A DNA stretch of 41,855 bases from an uncultured Acetatifactor sp. (GCA_910585805.1 CAJUFB010000031.1:1-41855); one strand, 5' to 3'. Counted from the stretch's first letter, positions 17,187 through 25,857 are shown. Translations and numbers: made by a program. Notes: generated by a model not told the origin, from the letters alone.

Positions 17187-17254
17187 CCCCCCGCTTTTCC
17201 GGGTACCTTTCTGACATAACGTCTGATTTTGCTGCCTCAAATTCCGAGAGTCTA
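17187..17254 (-). promoter_or_regulatory. Conserved leader element, copy 2 (candidate cis-regulatory RNA)
   Basis: On the minus strand, 61 nt before the ECF S start, this repeats 62 of 67 bases of the element at 1538-1604, from TAGACTCTCGGAATTT through GGTACCCGGAAAAGCGGGGG. The hairpin CCCG-GAAAAG-CGGG is identical; in the first hairpin the differences reduce pairing by one base pair. The long-range closing arm seen in copy 1 is absent. Placement upstream of two unrelated genes in the same orientation supports a regulatory RNA or DNA site. Confidence 0.5.
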
Positions 17255-17492
17255 TTTATATGGCTGGCAATCTGCTCATCTTCGTGGTTATTGTACCATG
17301 CCCCGTTCTATTCCGCAACCACTTTTTCCGGTATTCCAGGGGCTTGTTCCCCTCCTGAAAATATGGTAGAATAAGCAGAAAATCAGGTGCCTGACAGGCT
17401 GCGTAACTGTTCTTTGAGCGGTGCTGCCGGAGAAACAGCCAGGAAATCCGGTAAGTTATACTACGCACCGGTTAAATTTGCAGTACAACCCG
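17255..17492. other. Intergenic region, no gene seen
   Basis: The divergent space between the ECF S leader and aroA. Short frames on both strands lack ribosome binding sites. Apart from the leader element on one side and the REP-like hairpin on the other, nothing is recognised. Confidence 0.4.
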
Positions 17493-17555
17493 ACTGCAGA
17501 CCGCCAGCCAGGTATTTTTCCGAAGGCATCACTGTAAATCCTGGCGGTCTGCAGT
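17493..17555 (+). repeat. REP-like palindrome, copy R1
   Basis: Perfect 15-bp arms ACTGCAGACCGCCAG (17493-17507) and CTGGCGGTCTGCAGT (17541-17555). The internal landmarks CCAGCCA and CACTGTAAATCCTGG are shared with copies at 19031, 21283 and 39666. Non-coding; lies upstream of aroA. Confidence 0.65.
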
Positions 17556-17667
17556 ATATTTCCGGATTGTTCCTATCTCCCCGCAGCCGCATCAAATTCG
17601 CATTTGTATGGCACAGCACCGAAAACGATAAGAATATACACACAATATAGAGACAGGAGAAAAGTTT

Positions 17668-19002
17668 ATGATAGCCGAACCCACTTACACCGTTCCCTTC
17701 TTATATGATATCCTGCAGCAAAAATCCGCTCCCGTCACCGCCCCGGTTTCCCCGGATGTCCCGGGCTCCAAGAGCATTACCAACCGGGCCCTGCTGCTGG
17801 CCACGCTGGCTGACGGCACCTCCCGTCTGCAGGGCGTACTGTTTTCTGACGATTCCAGGCATTTTCTGAAATGTATACAGGAACTGGGCTTTGAGACTCA
17901 GGTGGATGAAGCAGGCAGAACCATTTCCGTGCGGGGCCTGGGCGGCAGGGTGCCTTTGGACGAGGCCTCTCAATACGTGGGCAGCGCCGGGACTGCCGCA
18001 CGCTTCCTCACCGCTTACCTGGGGCTTTCCCAGGGTGTCTACCATATGGATGCCTCGGAACAGATGCGCAGACGCCCCATGGCTCCCCTGTTAAATTCCC
18101 TGAAGGAACTGGGCTGCGAAGTGGTATACGGCCCTGAAGGCACAGAGGGACATTTCCCTTTTACCCTGAAAGCACATGGCTTCCGGAAAGATACAATCTG
18201 TGTCAATATCGACAGCAGCAGCCAGTTTCTGAGCGCCCTGCTTATTGTCTCCTGCCTCTGCGGCAGCGATTTTACCACCTGTGTAGAAGGCACCCACGGA
18301 ATGTCCTATATCGAGATGACTCTGAAAATGATGGAACAGTTCGGCGTACAGGCGAAACGTGTAGGCGAACACACTTTCCTGACCCGCGCCGGACAGCATT
18401 ATCAGGCCATGGATTACCGGATTGAACCGGATGTATCCGCCGCATGTTATTTTTACGCCATGAGTCCGCTCTTAAATATCCCGGTAACCGTCAGCCATGT
18501 GCACTTTGATTCCATGCAGGGAGATGTGGCGTTTATCAGGATTCTGGAAAAAATGGGCTGCCGCGCCGCCGATACGCCTGATGGTATTCTGGTAACTCCC
18601 CCGGAAGACGGGATTTACCATGGTGTAACCGCGGACATGTCCGGCTGTTCCGACCAGGCGATTACTCTGGCCGCCATCGCTCCCTTTGCGGACAGCCCCA
18701 CCACCATCACCGGCATAGGACATATCCGTTTCCAGGAGAGCAACCGTATCGCCGCCATCTGCACGGAACTGACAAAAATGGGGATCAAATGTGAAGAAAG
18801 CGAAAGCAGCATCACCGTCTGGCCCGGTTTCCCCAGGCCCTCCACTGTGGAAACCTACGACGACCACCGCATGGCAATGGGCTTTTCCCTGACCGGCCTG
18901 AGAAGCCCGGGAATCGTTATCTCCAACCCCGGCTGCTGCCGCAAAACTTTCGAAGATTATTTTGAAGTGTTTACGCAGATTACGGATTCGCTCATGAATT
19001 GA
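17668..19002 (+). CDS. aroA: 3-phosphoshikimate 1-carboxyvinyltransferase (EPSP synthase)
   Basis: A 444-residue EPSP synthase joining shikimate-3-phosphate and phosphoenolpyruvate in the shikimate pathway to aromatic amino acids. Hallmarks are PGSKSITNRALLLATLADG (residues about 32-50), the PEP loop SAGTAARFLTAYLG, the RRRPMAPLL segment, DSSSQFLSALL and the C-terminal DDHRMAMGFSL. AGGAG precedes the ATG. About 25 residues precede the usual start of the fold, a slightly long N-terminus. It is not clustered with other shikimate genes here. Confidence 0.93.
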   Translation: MIAEPTYTVPFLYDILQQKSAPVTAPVSPDVPGSKSITNRALLLATLADGTSRLQGVLFSDDSRHFLKCIQELGFETQVDEAGRTISVRGLGGRVPLDEASQYVGSAGTAARFLTAYLGLSQGVYHMDASEQMRRRPMAPLLNSLKELGCEVVYGPEGTEGHFPFTLKAHGFRKDTICVNIDSSSQFLSALLIVSCLCGSDFTTCVEGTHGMSYIEMTLKMMEQFGVQAKRVGEHTFLTRAGQHYQAMDYRIEPDVSAACYFYAMSPLLNIPVTVSHVHFDSMQGDVAFIRILEKMGCRAADTPDGILVTPPEDGIYHGVTADMSGCSDQAITLAAIAPFADSPTTITGIGHIRFQESNRIAAICTELTKMGIKCEESESSITVWPGFPRPSTVETYDDHRMAMGFSLTGLRSPGIVISNPGCCRKTFEDYFEVFTQITDSLMN

Positions 19003-19030
19003 TAACCCCCGCCTGCGGTGTTATACTCAG

Positions 19031-19082
19031 GACTGCCGGCATTTACCAGTCTGTCCAGAACAGGCATATATGGCCGGCGGTC
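19031..19082 (-). repeat. REP-like palindrome, copy R3 (inverted)
   Basis: Arms GACTGCCGGC and GCCGGCGGTC pair at 9 of 10 positions, enclosing ATTTACCAGT and CATATATGG, the same internal landmarks as the other copies read on the opposite strand. It sits 30 bp after the aroA stop and may serve as its terminator. Confidence 0.55.
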
Positions 19083-19130
19083 TTATAGCCACTGTAGTGT
19101 CAGTGGCTTTGCTGCGGTTTACAGCAAATT

Positions 19131-19490
19131 TCATTGTTGCGACAGTCGTACGTGATATCTGCATCTTCCGCCGCAGCATTTCGAATTTTTATCCATAATA
19201 CGCAATGCTTCCGAATACATAGCGATCAACTCCTTTGGATGATAACGGAAATTCACAATGTCCTGATACATTTCCTGAAAAAACGGATATTTCCTGACAA
19301 TACGGAGTATATCTGTCGGTTCGTCTGATGCCAGAAAATACATCCAGGCTTCCAACTCCGTAAGTTCATTATGGGGCATTTCACGGAAAATATCAAGGGA
19401 TATATAGATGAAATTTTCCAGAGACTTTACCTGAATGCCTGTGTCAAAAGAAAATTCAGAACGGTGTATGTAGTGGGGGAGTTTCTTGTC
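19131..19490 (-). pseudogene. Rpn-type PD-(D/E)XK nuclease/transposase remnant
   Basis: Only the C-terminal part of an Rpn family recombination-promoting nuclease (putative transposase) is left: NFIYISLDIFREMPHNELTE, LEAWMYFLASDEPTDILRIV, KYPFFQEMYQDI and PKELIAMYSEALRIMD. The N-terminal nuclease domain with its catalytic residues is gone and sequence before LPHYIH is unrelated. It is therefore a dead fragment between aroA and the HTH gene. Confidence 0.65.
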
Positions 19491-19549
19491 GGACGGCTTT
19501 GGGTCACCCTGTCTACGGAACAGGCACAGTAACGGCTGCCACACACAAT

Positions 19550-20488
19550 TCAAAAAACTCCCCCGCTGCCGGATTCATCCTCCCGGTTCAGGCAGAAACT
19601 GCCGATTTCCAATACCTTCCTCTGGGCTTCCAGGATTTCTTCTTCCGTTCCCTGCCAACGCTCCATGTCCTCACTGATCAGATACAGGACCCAGTCCGCC
19701 AGATTGGAGAAAAAAGCCACCGCCACTGCTCCCGATGCCCCCATCAGCGCCGCTGTCAGCGTGGCGTTGTCCAGATTGCGCAAAATGACCTGAATTTCGA
19801 ACCCGCCAAGCTGCGCGAATCCTTCCAGAAGATCCGTGGCCTCCGAATACAGCTCCTTTCCCTGAAATTTGTGGATCAGTTCCTGTCTGGTATATTTTAA
19901 GATATCTCCCATGGTTCCGCCCCTTTCCCGATAATCCATGCCAATATAAGATGCTATGATTTCCCGTTGTATTCCCAATGTTTCTCCGGCAAAAACCGCC
20001 CGCAGCGCCGCGGCGACCATACGCCCCTCCGCCTGCTCTTCCTCCGGCAGCGCGGCGGCGTAATTCCCCAGCAGCCGGAAAGCAAAATCCACGTCTGCCT
20101 TCTTCATAAAAAGATTCATGACATAGGGCACCGCAAACTTCAAAAACCTGCTGCCGCTTTTCGGTTCCCCCACCGCCTCCTCCATGGCAATCAGCCCTTT
20201 TTCCCTGCTGATTTCGCCGCACCGCAGCAAATCCTCCCCCACCTGGGCAAGGCGGAATTTCTGTTGGTCATACGCACCCATCCGCTCCACCGGCGGCTGC
20301 CGCCTCCCCACCAGTTCATCCATGGTGCAGTCGAAAAAATCCGCCAGCGCCCACAGCATCTCCACACTGGGAACCGTCTGATTCCGCTCCCACTTGGACA
20401 CCGCCGCAGGGCTGACACACAGCTCTGCCGCCACCTGCTCCTGGGTCATCCTCTTCGCCATCCGCAGGGAATAAAGCTTTCCCCCCAT
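19550..20488 (-). CDS. XRE-family regulator with MotA/FliG-like C-terminal regions
   Basis: A protein of about 312 residues. The N-terminus is a Cro/C1-type HTH (SLRMAKRMTQEQVAAELCVS then PAAVSKWERNQTVPS). The middle, ISREKGLIAMEEAVGEP and the following helices, resembles the cytoplasmic loop of the flagellar stator protein MotA. The last 85 residues (IQVILRNLDNATLTAALMGA, then LEAQRKVLEIG) resemble the C-terminal domain of the rotor protein FliG, the partner of that MotA loop. No flagellar gene is in the window. The start at 20488 is chosen because GGAG is 5 nt upstream and the HTH then starts at the usual place; ATG at 20518 is an alternative. Target and effector unknown. Confidence 0.7.
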   Translation of the reverse strand: MGGKLYSLRMAKRMTQEQVAAELCVSPAAVSKWERNQTVPSVEMLWALADFFDCTMDELVGRRQPPVERMGAYDQQKFRLAQVGEDLLRCGEISREKGLIAMEEAVGEPKSGSRFLKFAVPYVMNLFMKKADVDFAFRLLGNYAAALPEEEQAEGRMVAAALRAVFAGETLGIQREIIASYIGMDYRERGGTMGDILKYTRQELIHKFQGKELYSEATDLLEGFAQLGGFEIQVILRNLDNATLTAALMGASGAVAVAFFSNLADWVLYLISEDMERWQGTEEEILEAQRKVLEIGSFCLNREDESGSGGVF

Positions 20489-20695
20489 GGCCACTCCATG
20501 AAAGCCTATTTTTTCCATCCTCTCTTTTCTCCTCCTTCTTTCGGACCGTCCGTATATACTGTGATGTTGTATGCTTCCATCTTACCCCATAACATCCCCA
20601 AAAGCAAAGGAGGAATCCGCCAGTTTTTCAACCTGCAGTAATGCTGCCCGAAATCTTGTCTGCCGCAAAGCAGACAGGACTTTTAAACCGTCTCA

Positions 20696-20724
20696 TTGCA
20701 TCCATGCCTTTTTTGGGGTATGCT
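20696..20724 (+). promoter_or_regulatory. Putative sigma-A promoter of the MGMT-like gene
   Basis: TTGCAT (20696-20701), 17-bp spacer, TATGCT (20719-20724), about 22 bp before the ATG at 20747. It fits well in spacing and sequence. Confidence 0.5.
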
Positions 20725-20746
20725 TATGTTCAGGAGGTGCTTATCT

Positions 20747-21238
20747 ATGGCAAATGAAGAGAAAAAAGATTTCAACGCGATGCTGAACGACAGCAAGGAT
20801 ATGCCGAAATTCCAGATCATTACGGATGAAAAAAGCATTAAAAAATATGGTGGGGACAGAATGTATTTTGCTCCCCCCATTGATTATGACAGAATCATGA
20901 GGCTTGTGCCCTTTGGCAAACTGCTTACCGTAGGCGCCATAAGAGACTATTTCGCCAGACAAAACGGAGCTGATTTTACGGAGCCGATTACGGCAGGGAT
21001 ATTTGTCTCCATTGTTGCCTGGGCAAGCTTTCAGCGCAAAGACGACGAAACACCTTACTGGAGAACCCTGAAAGCAAACGGGGAATTAAATCCAAAATAT
21101 CCCGGCGGCATAAAAGCCCAGAAAGAAATGCTCAAAAAAGAAGGGCACACCATTATCCAAAAAGGCAGGACAAATATTCGATATTACGTCAAGAACTATG
21201 AGAATGCATTATTTACACTGCACGCCAATGAAATTTGA
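20747..21238 (+). CDS. MGMT-family (alkyltransferase-like) protein
   Basis: A 163-residue protein. After a charged N-terminus (about 35 residues) it has the O6-alkylguanine transferase-like HTH fold: IMRLVPFGKLLTVGAIRDYF, then TPYWRTLKANGELNPKYPGG and AQKEMLKKEGH, which follow the W-R-x-x-x-x-x-G pattern of the family. The active-site PCHR cysteine is not present, as in alkyltransferase-like proteins that bind damaged DNA without repairing it. AGGAGGT at 20732 sets the start at 20747. A terminator follows; monocistronic. Role in DNA alkylation damage is inferred from family only. Confidence 0.7.
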   Translation: MANEEKKDFNAMLNDSKDMPKFQIITDEKSIKKYGGDRMYFAPPIDYDRIMRLVPFGKLLTVGAIRDYFARQNGADFTEPITAGIFVSIVAWASFQRKDDETPYWRTLKANGELNPKYPGGIKAQKEMLKKEGHTIIQKGRTNIRYYVKNYENALFTLHANEI

Positions 21239-21249
21239 AGTAAACCACA

Positions 21250-21279
21250 ATAAAGCCGCTATCACTACAGCGGCTTTAT
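21250..21279 (+). terminator. Terminator of the MGMT-like gene
   Basis: Perfect 11-bp arms ATAAAGCCGCT (21250-21260) and AGCGGCTTTAT (21269-21279) lie 12 bp after the stop at 21238. The arms end in short A and T runs, so it may work in both directions. Confidence 0.65.
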
Positions 21280-21282
21280 GAC

Positions 21283-21330
21283 CTCCAGCCATATATGCTC
21301 GCCTCAGGCAGATCAGTAAATCCTGGTGGC
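21283..21330 (+). repeat. REP-like palindrome, copy R4 (degenerate)
   Basis: CCTCCAGCCATATATGC at the left and CAGTAAATCCTGGTGG at the right carry the internal landmarks of the family; the arms are shorter and less perfect than in R1 and R2. The remaining sequence to the beta-galactosidase stop at 21491 shows no gene. Confidence 0.45.
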
Positions 21331-21490
21331 CTTGAGCATACCCTGGCGGAGATTTAGAAACTGCCGCAAAATAACTACTATTGCATTCGAGCTACCGCAT
21401 GGGCCAGATCGGGTTCCTGACCTGCATCAACGGCGGCCGGGAGTGGACTTTTGCCTGATTTTCCCATGACGGCAAGGGACTGTCAGTCCT

Positions 21491-23527
21491 TCAGTTGCAG
21501 CCGGAATGCACCACTGCCACTCCAAACGCCGGCAAAGTCAGCACTCCTTCCACTTCGGCATCCGCCACCAGTTCCCTTCCCGCAACCCCGGAAACGCTGA
21601 CCTGTTCTGACGTGCTGTTGAGATAAAATGCATAGTTTCCCGACTCACCGCTCCTCTCATGGCATTCCACGCCTTCCGGAAGCTTCCTGACGGGAATTCC
21701 CGCGTCCGTGAGCATTTTCTCAAACAGGGGCTGCATCTGCTCCGCCGCTGTTCTGGCCGCCGCATAGTAAGCCCTGCCCTTCCCATACTCCTTGCAGGTC
21801 AGAGCGGCAGTCCCTTTATAGAAATCATCCGCATAGGTTCCCAGCACCTGTGCATCCTGTACCCGCAGGATTTCCGCATAATCTCTGACTTCCCAGCAGC
21901 TGCCGTCCTCCAGCACAATCCCGTTCCTGTCCGAAGGGTACAGGGAATCGATTTCCTCACTGACGATGCCGAACAAACTTTTCAGCCCGTCCCCCGGAAA
22001 TCCTCCCAGGAAACAGAGCTGCTCCTTATCCACATAGCCGGTGCAGTAAGTGGCAAAAAGCTGTCCGCCCCGCTCCACGAACCTTTTCAGATTCTCCGCC
22101 GTTCCCGGCTGCAGCATGTACAGCATGGGCGCCGCCACCACATTATAATCGCTCAAATCCTCATCCGAGCCCACCACGTCCATATCTGCGCCCAACCGAA
22201 AAAAAGCTTTCCAGATATCGATACAGGTTTCCTCATACTTCTTGGACGCCTGGGAAAAAGCCTTCGCATCGTCAATGGCCCAGCGGTTATCCCAGTCAAA
22301 CAAAAGCGCCGCCCTGGGCTTCACCGTAGTGCCCGCCGCAGGAGCGATCTTTCTCAGCAGTTCTCCCACTTCCGCCACTTCCCGGAACACTCTGGTGTCA
22401 TCCGTTCTGATATGGTCCACCACGGCGCCGTGAAACTGCTCATAGGAGCCACGTCCCTTTCTCCACTGGAAATACTGCACGGAATCGGAACCGCAGGCAA
22501 CCGCCTGAATGCAGGCCAGCCTGTGGACGCCGGGACGTTTCAGCTTGTTTACCGGCTGCCAGTTCACCAGGCCGGGAGCGCTCTCCATCATCATGAACGG
22601 TTTGCCGCGTTTCAAGGAACGCATCACCGCATGCTGAAACGCCGTCTCGGTCATGGTATCCGCCAGTGTCTCCCAGTCATTGTGGAAAGTGGGATAATTG
22701 TCCCAGGAAACCACGTCCATGTCAGGTGCCATCTTCCGGTAATCCAGCCCGCCGAACAGCCGCATCAGGTTTGCAGTCGTCGAAATATCCGGAGTCACGC
22801 TGTGCAGCACTTCAATCTCTGCCTTCATGAAATCATTGGTATTCCAGGTAGTAAATCGCTTCCACTCCAGATTCAGCCCCATGACGCTGGTCTCCCCGTT
22901 TGCAAAGGGCGGCTCAATCTGCTCGAAGCTGTTATACCGATGGCTCCAGAATGCAGTCCACCAGGCGGCGTTCAGCTTCTCGATATCATTATCATACTTA
23001 TCGGCCAGGTAGCCCCTGAATTTTTTTACACAGTGCGGGCAGAAGCATTCCCCGCTGAATTCATTGGAAATATGGTACATGATGACGCCGGGATGGGAGC
23101 CGAAACGCTCCGCCAGCTTCCGGTCAATGAGCGCCACCTTTTCCCGGTATATGGGCGAGCTCATGCAATGATTATGGCGGCCGCCGTGATGTGCCCGCAT
23201 GCCCGTCCTGTCCACGCGCATCGCCTCCGGGTATGCAGCGTCCAGCCAGGCAGGCCGGGCGCCGGAGGGAGTGGACAGCACCGTGTATATGCCGTTTTGA
23301 TATAGCCTGTCTATGATGGCTTCCAGCCATTCAAAGTGAAATTCCCCCTCTGCGGGTTCCAGCACAGACCAGGAAAACACCCCCAGAGTGGCGCTGTTTA
23401 CACCGGCCTTTTTCATCAGCCTCACGTCTTCCTCCAGAATGTCAGGCCTGTCCAGCCACTGCTCCGGATTGTAATCCCCGCCGTGGAGAAATCCGCCCGC
23501 CTGAGGGAAGAGTATCTTTTTTTCCAT
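21491..23527 (-). CDS. Beta-galactosidase, glycoside hydrolase family 42
   Basis: A 678-residue GH42 enzyme removing terminal beta-galactose with retention, cytoplasmic (no signal peptide). The TIM-barrel starts GGDYNPEQWL. The acid/base is E156 (YHISNEFSG) and the nucleophile E315 (MMMESAPGLVNWQ). The structural zinc cluster of the family is present (C121, C161, C163, C166). A Rossmann-like trimerisation domain (about 400-600) and a small C-terminal beta domain follow, giving the normal length. The upstream AAGGAG is spaced 12 nt from the ATG, a little far. It is a single gene whose 5' region contains the second double-hairpin element. Confidence 0.93.
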   Translation of the reverse strand: MEKKILFPQAGGFLHGGDYNPEQWLDRPDILEEDVRLMKKAGVNSATLGVFSWSVLEPAEGEFHFEWLEAIIDRLYQNGIYTVLSTPSGARPAWLDAAYPEAMRVDRTGMRAHHGGRHNHCMSSPIYREKVALIDRKLAERFGSHPGVIMYHISNEFSGECFCPHCVKKFRGYLADKYDNDIEKLNAAWWTAFWSHRYNSFEQIEPPFANGETSVMGLNLEWKRFTTWNTNDFMKAEIEVLHSVTPDISTTANLMRLFGGLDYRKMAPDMDVVSWDNYPTFHNDWETLADTMTETAFQHAVMRSLKRGKPFMMMESAPGLVNWQPVNKLKRPGVHRLACIQAVACGSDSVQYFQWRKGRGSYEQFHGAVVDHIRTDDTRVFREVAEVGELLRKIAPAAGTTVKPRAALLFDWDNRWAIDDAKAFSQASKKYEETCIDIWKAFFRLGADMDVVGSDEDLSDYNVVAAPMLYMLQPGTAENLKRFVERGGQLFATYCTGYVDKEQLCFLGGFPGDGLKSLFGIVSEEIDSLYPSDRNGIVLEDGSCWEVRDYAEILRVQDAQVLGTYADDFYKGTAALTCKEYGKGRAYYAAARTAAEQMQPLFEKMLTDAGIPVRKLPEGVECHERSGESGNYAFYLNSTSEQVSVSGVAGRELVADAEVEGVLTLPAFGVAVVHSGCN

Positions 23528-23572
23528 TATGTAAATGTCTCCTTCCGTTTATTGCGTCATATATCTTATCAA

Positions 23573-23656
23573 AAGCAATCTCCTGCGCTTCCAATAAAAA
23601 GCATGTACTTTACGCCGCGCACAACGCCGGGAAGCCGCACTTGCTTCCTGGCGTGT
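23573..23656 (+). repeat. Double-hairpin element, copy 2
   Basis: Homologous to 12147-12235: AAGCAATCTCCTGCGCTT corresponds to the first hairpin (weaker here), and CGCCGGGAAGC/GCTTCCTGGCG with loop CGCACTT to the second, whose outer arms differ from copy 1 but still pair. It extends outward (GCGCACAA with TTGTGTGC) and ends in a T run on the plus strand (23665-23671). It lies upstream of the beta-galactosidase; no toxin frame accompanies it. Confidence 0.5.
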
Positions 23657-23748
23657 CTTGTGTGCTTTTTTCAGTATACCCGCTTCCCTTCCGGAAGTCA
23701 ACGGTTCTGTGCCGCTTGTGGAATGGAATGTTGAGGGATGATGAGCCT

Positions 23749-24870
23749 TTAAAAAAGTTTCTTCGTATAAAAATACCCGTCCATGTTCACCAGAATGTTG
23801 CCATCCGGATTGATATAGACTGACTTGATATAAGATTCATCGTCTCCCTTCTCAATTGTTGATTCCGTGAATTGTCTTGAAGAAGTATCAAATTTTATCA
23901 GATTATCCTGAAACATGTTGACAAAATATATTTCGCCGGGACGCCCGCCGCAGGATTCCGCAATTTTATATCCCTCCGGAAAAGCGCGCAGACACTCCGG
24001 CGCCTCCACCTGGACCAGGCGCCCGCCCGCCTCCTCGAAAATGATGATTCTGCTGTTTAAAGTCTGCAATACGAAAAAACTGCCCTCAAGGCATCTTATT
24101 CTGTAGACGCTGTCATACGAAGAAACGGGCTCCAGATACAGGAAATCCTCCAGATCAATGCTGTATTCCGCAGTCTTTTCACCGTCGGCATCCAAAGCGC
24201 AGATGGAATAGCTGCTGCCTGAACCCTGTACGGATTTTACGAAAATGTGGAATAAACCGTTGCTGTAATCGACAGTGGGTACAATCTCCCCTTCTCCCCC
24301 TGTGATATTATATTGGAATTGTGCGATTTCTTCTCCGGTATGGTCGCCTGAATGAACCCGCAGTATTCTGTAAACATAGAATTCCTCTCCATCGTGTGCC
24401 TCTGAACAGGGATAGAACAGGGCCAGTTCTTTTTCGGAGATCTTGCTGATATAAGACATGGGAATATTGGAATCCCAGGTGTATACCCTGGATAAGGTAC
24501 CGTCCGTATAACAGTACAGGCAGTTGGTCAGCTCTTCCCCTTCTTTCGTACAGACAGTGAATGCAAGCCCGTCCTTCAGCGGGACAGGGCTTCCGGCGGT
24601 CATGTAGAACCCGTCTATTGTGCCGGATAAGCGTACACTGTTATCCTTCATATTTTGCTCATATAGGGTAAATACGGCATTGTCATGTCCCTTATTTTCT
24701 GTAATTTCATAAAAATATATATATTTATCCGTGTACAAGAGGATTGAGGCATCCTGGTGGTTATCCAGTTCATAAAGCTGATGAAATTCCCCCGTGTCTG
24801 ACGTATCGATATCTGACGAACAGGAAGACAACATAAAAATACAAATGACCATGAACAGAAGTTTCTTCAT
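23749..24870 (-). CDS. Secreted lipoprotein, unknown function
   Basis: A 373-residue protein with a lipoprotein signal peptide: MKKLLF, a hydrophobic core and the lipobox LSSC (lipidated Cys17). The mature part is rich in beta strands with repeated aromatic motifs (YTDKYIYFYEI, GLFHIFVKS, GEIYFVNMF), suggesting a beta-propeller-like sensor or binding domain on the outside of the membrane. A good ribosome binding site (GGGAGG) precedes the start. It follows the C39 gene of the sigma-factor cluster on the same strand after a 189-bp gap with a hairpin, so it may belong to the same functional unit. Confidence 0.7.
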   Translation of the reverse strand: MKKLLFMVICIFMLSSCSSDIDTSDTGEFHQLYELDNHQDASILLYTDKYIYFYEITENKGHDNAVFTLYEQNMKDNSVRLSGTIDGFYMTAGSPVPLKDGLAFTVCTKEGEELTNCLYCYTDGTLSRVYTWDSNIPMSYISKISEKELALFYPCSEAHDGEEFYVYRILRVHSGDHTGEEIAQFQYNITGGEGEIVPTVDYSNGLFHIFVKSVQGSGSSYSICALDADGEKTAEYSIDLEDFLYLEPVSSYDSVYRIRCLEGSFFVLQTLNSRIIIFEEAGGRLVQVEAPECLRAFPEGYKIAESCGGRPGEIYFVNMFQDNLIKFDTSSRQFTESTIEKGDDESYIKSVYINPDGNILVNMDGYFYTKKLF

Positions 24871-24888
24871 TTTCCTCCCCCATATATA

Positions 24889-24914
24889 GATGGGCGAGTA
24901 TATACCCGCCCATC
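24889..24914 (-). other. Strong hairpin between the C39 gene and the lipoprotein gene
   Basis: GATGGGCG (24889-24896) and CGCCCATC (24907-24914) enclose GTATATAC, which can extend the stem. It lies about 20 nt before the lipoprotein start and lacks a U run, so it may be a processing or attenuation hairpin rather than a simple terminator. Confidence 0.4.
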
Positions 24915-25059
24915 TTCCGCTTCTACAATTTTACTCGCCGTCATTTTGTGCATACGTAATAAAAACCTGTTTTCGGGCCTTTAATTCAACTGGATATAAA
25001 ATTGCCCCCCTGGTACGACGACATGTTCACGTAAAATGTTATCACGGTAAACATCCAAA

Positions 25060-25836
25060 TCACTTATAATATCCCATACCTCTGCTGGTGGTTGCGCTGT
25101 AAGCTTCCTCTGCAGTAACCCAATATTTACCGGCTATAAAATTATGTCCTTCAACCCATCCTATATAAGGGTCGGTTACCTCAATCAATGAACCGCCTGT
25201 ATTAATACCGCTTGCGTTCATAAAATGTCCACCGCTGGTGCTGTATAACCAGTTGCCTCCCTTTTGCACCTTAACCCATAAAATGACCGGAACATCGCGG
25301 TTTATGTCGCTGTAAATATCCTGGCTCATATCTGACGCTGAGGATGGATATTCCAGTGCATAAGTGTTCGTAGATTGCTTGCTGTTTACGTAATTTTTTA
25401 AAAGATCTCCACTGGTTCCCTTTGTGCCGCTGTATTCTACTCCCACAGATTTCCAGATATCATCCTGGCTTTCTTCTATGCTGTTTGTATAAAATCTGAC
25501 AGTCTGTTGCGCTGTCGCAGGTCCGCAATAATAGTTCGTTTCCTGCTTGCAATATGGCACTGCGAGAATCTTAAATGTTATCTTGGCTCTTTCCTTGGAA
25601 TCCGTAAACATCCTGTCATAAAATTCCTGGCATTCTTCTTCAGAGAAAGCCGGATCCTCAAGCATTTCCAGATACTGCTCCCAGGCCGTCTGCGGCTTTT
25701 CGTCCATAATATCGCCGCCCGGATAAACTGCCTCATTGTCGGCTTCCGTAGCATAAGCAATGCTTCCAACGGAAGAAACCAAAATGAAAGCACCCCCCAA
25801 AAGGGAAAATGATAATTTTTTCAGAAATTTACACAT
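25060..25836 (-). CDS. Secreted C39-like cysteine peptidase family protein
   Basis: A 258-residue exported protein: signal peptide with cleavage likely after SIAYA, an acidic helical propeptide-like region (residues 30-85) and a C39-type papain-like domain. The catalytic triad is readable as C104 (NYYCGPATAQ), H204 (SGGHFMNASG) and D222 (EVTDPYIGW). It lacks the ABC exporter to which bacteriocin-processing C39 domains are usually fused, so it is a free extracytoplasmic peptidase or peptidase-like protein. It has its own copy of the ECF sigma promoter 22 bp upstream, lying partly in the end of the anti-sigma gene, so it is a direct target of the adjacent sigma factor. Confidence 0.8.
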   Translation of the reverse strand: MCKFLKKLSFSLLGGAFILVSSVGSIAYATEADNEAVYPGGDIMDEKPQTAWEQYLEMLEDPAFSEEECQEFYDRMFTDSKERAKITFKILAVPYCKQETNYYCGPATAQQTVRFYTNSIEESQDDIWKSVGVEYSGTKGTSGDLLKNYVNSKQSTNTYALEYPSSASDMSQDIYSDINRDVPVILWVKVQKGGNWLYSTSGGHFMNASGINTGGSLIEVTDPYIGWVEGHNFIAGKYWVTAEEAYSATTSRGMGYYK

Positions 25837-25857
25837 CGTTTTTACCTCCTTTCACTA

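Noticed and set aside
17187..17254. TPP, FMN or cobalamin riboswitch upstream of the ECF S component
   Set aside because: None of the conserved core sequences of these classes could be found; only the unnamed 67-nt element is present.
21659..23305. A plus-strand open frame of 548 codons
   Set aside because: It lies antisense within the GH42 beta-galactosidase, whose catalytic motifs are complete on the minus strand.
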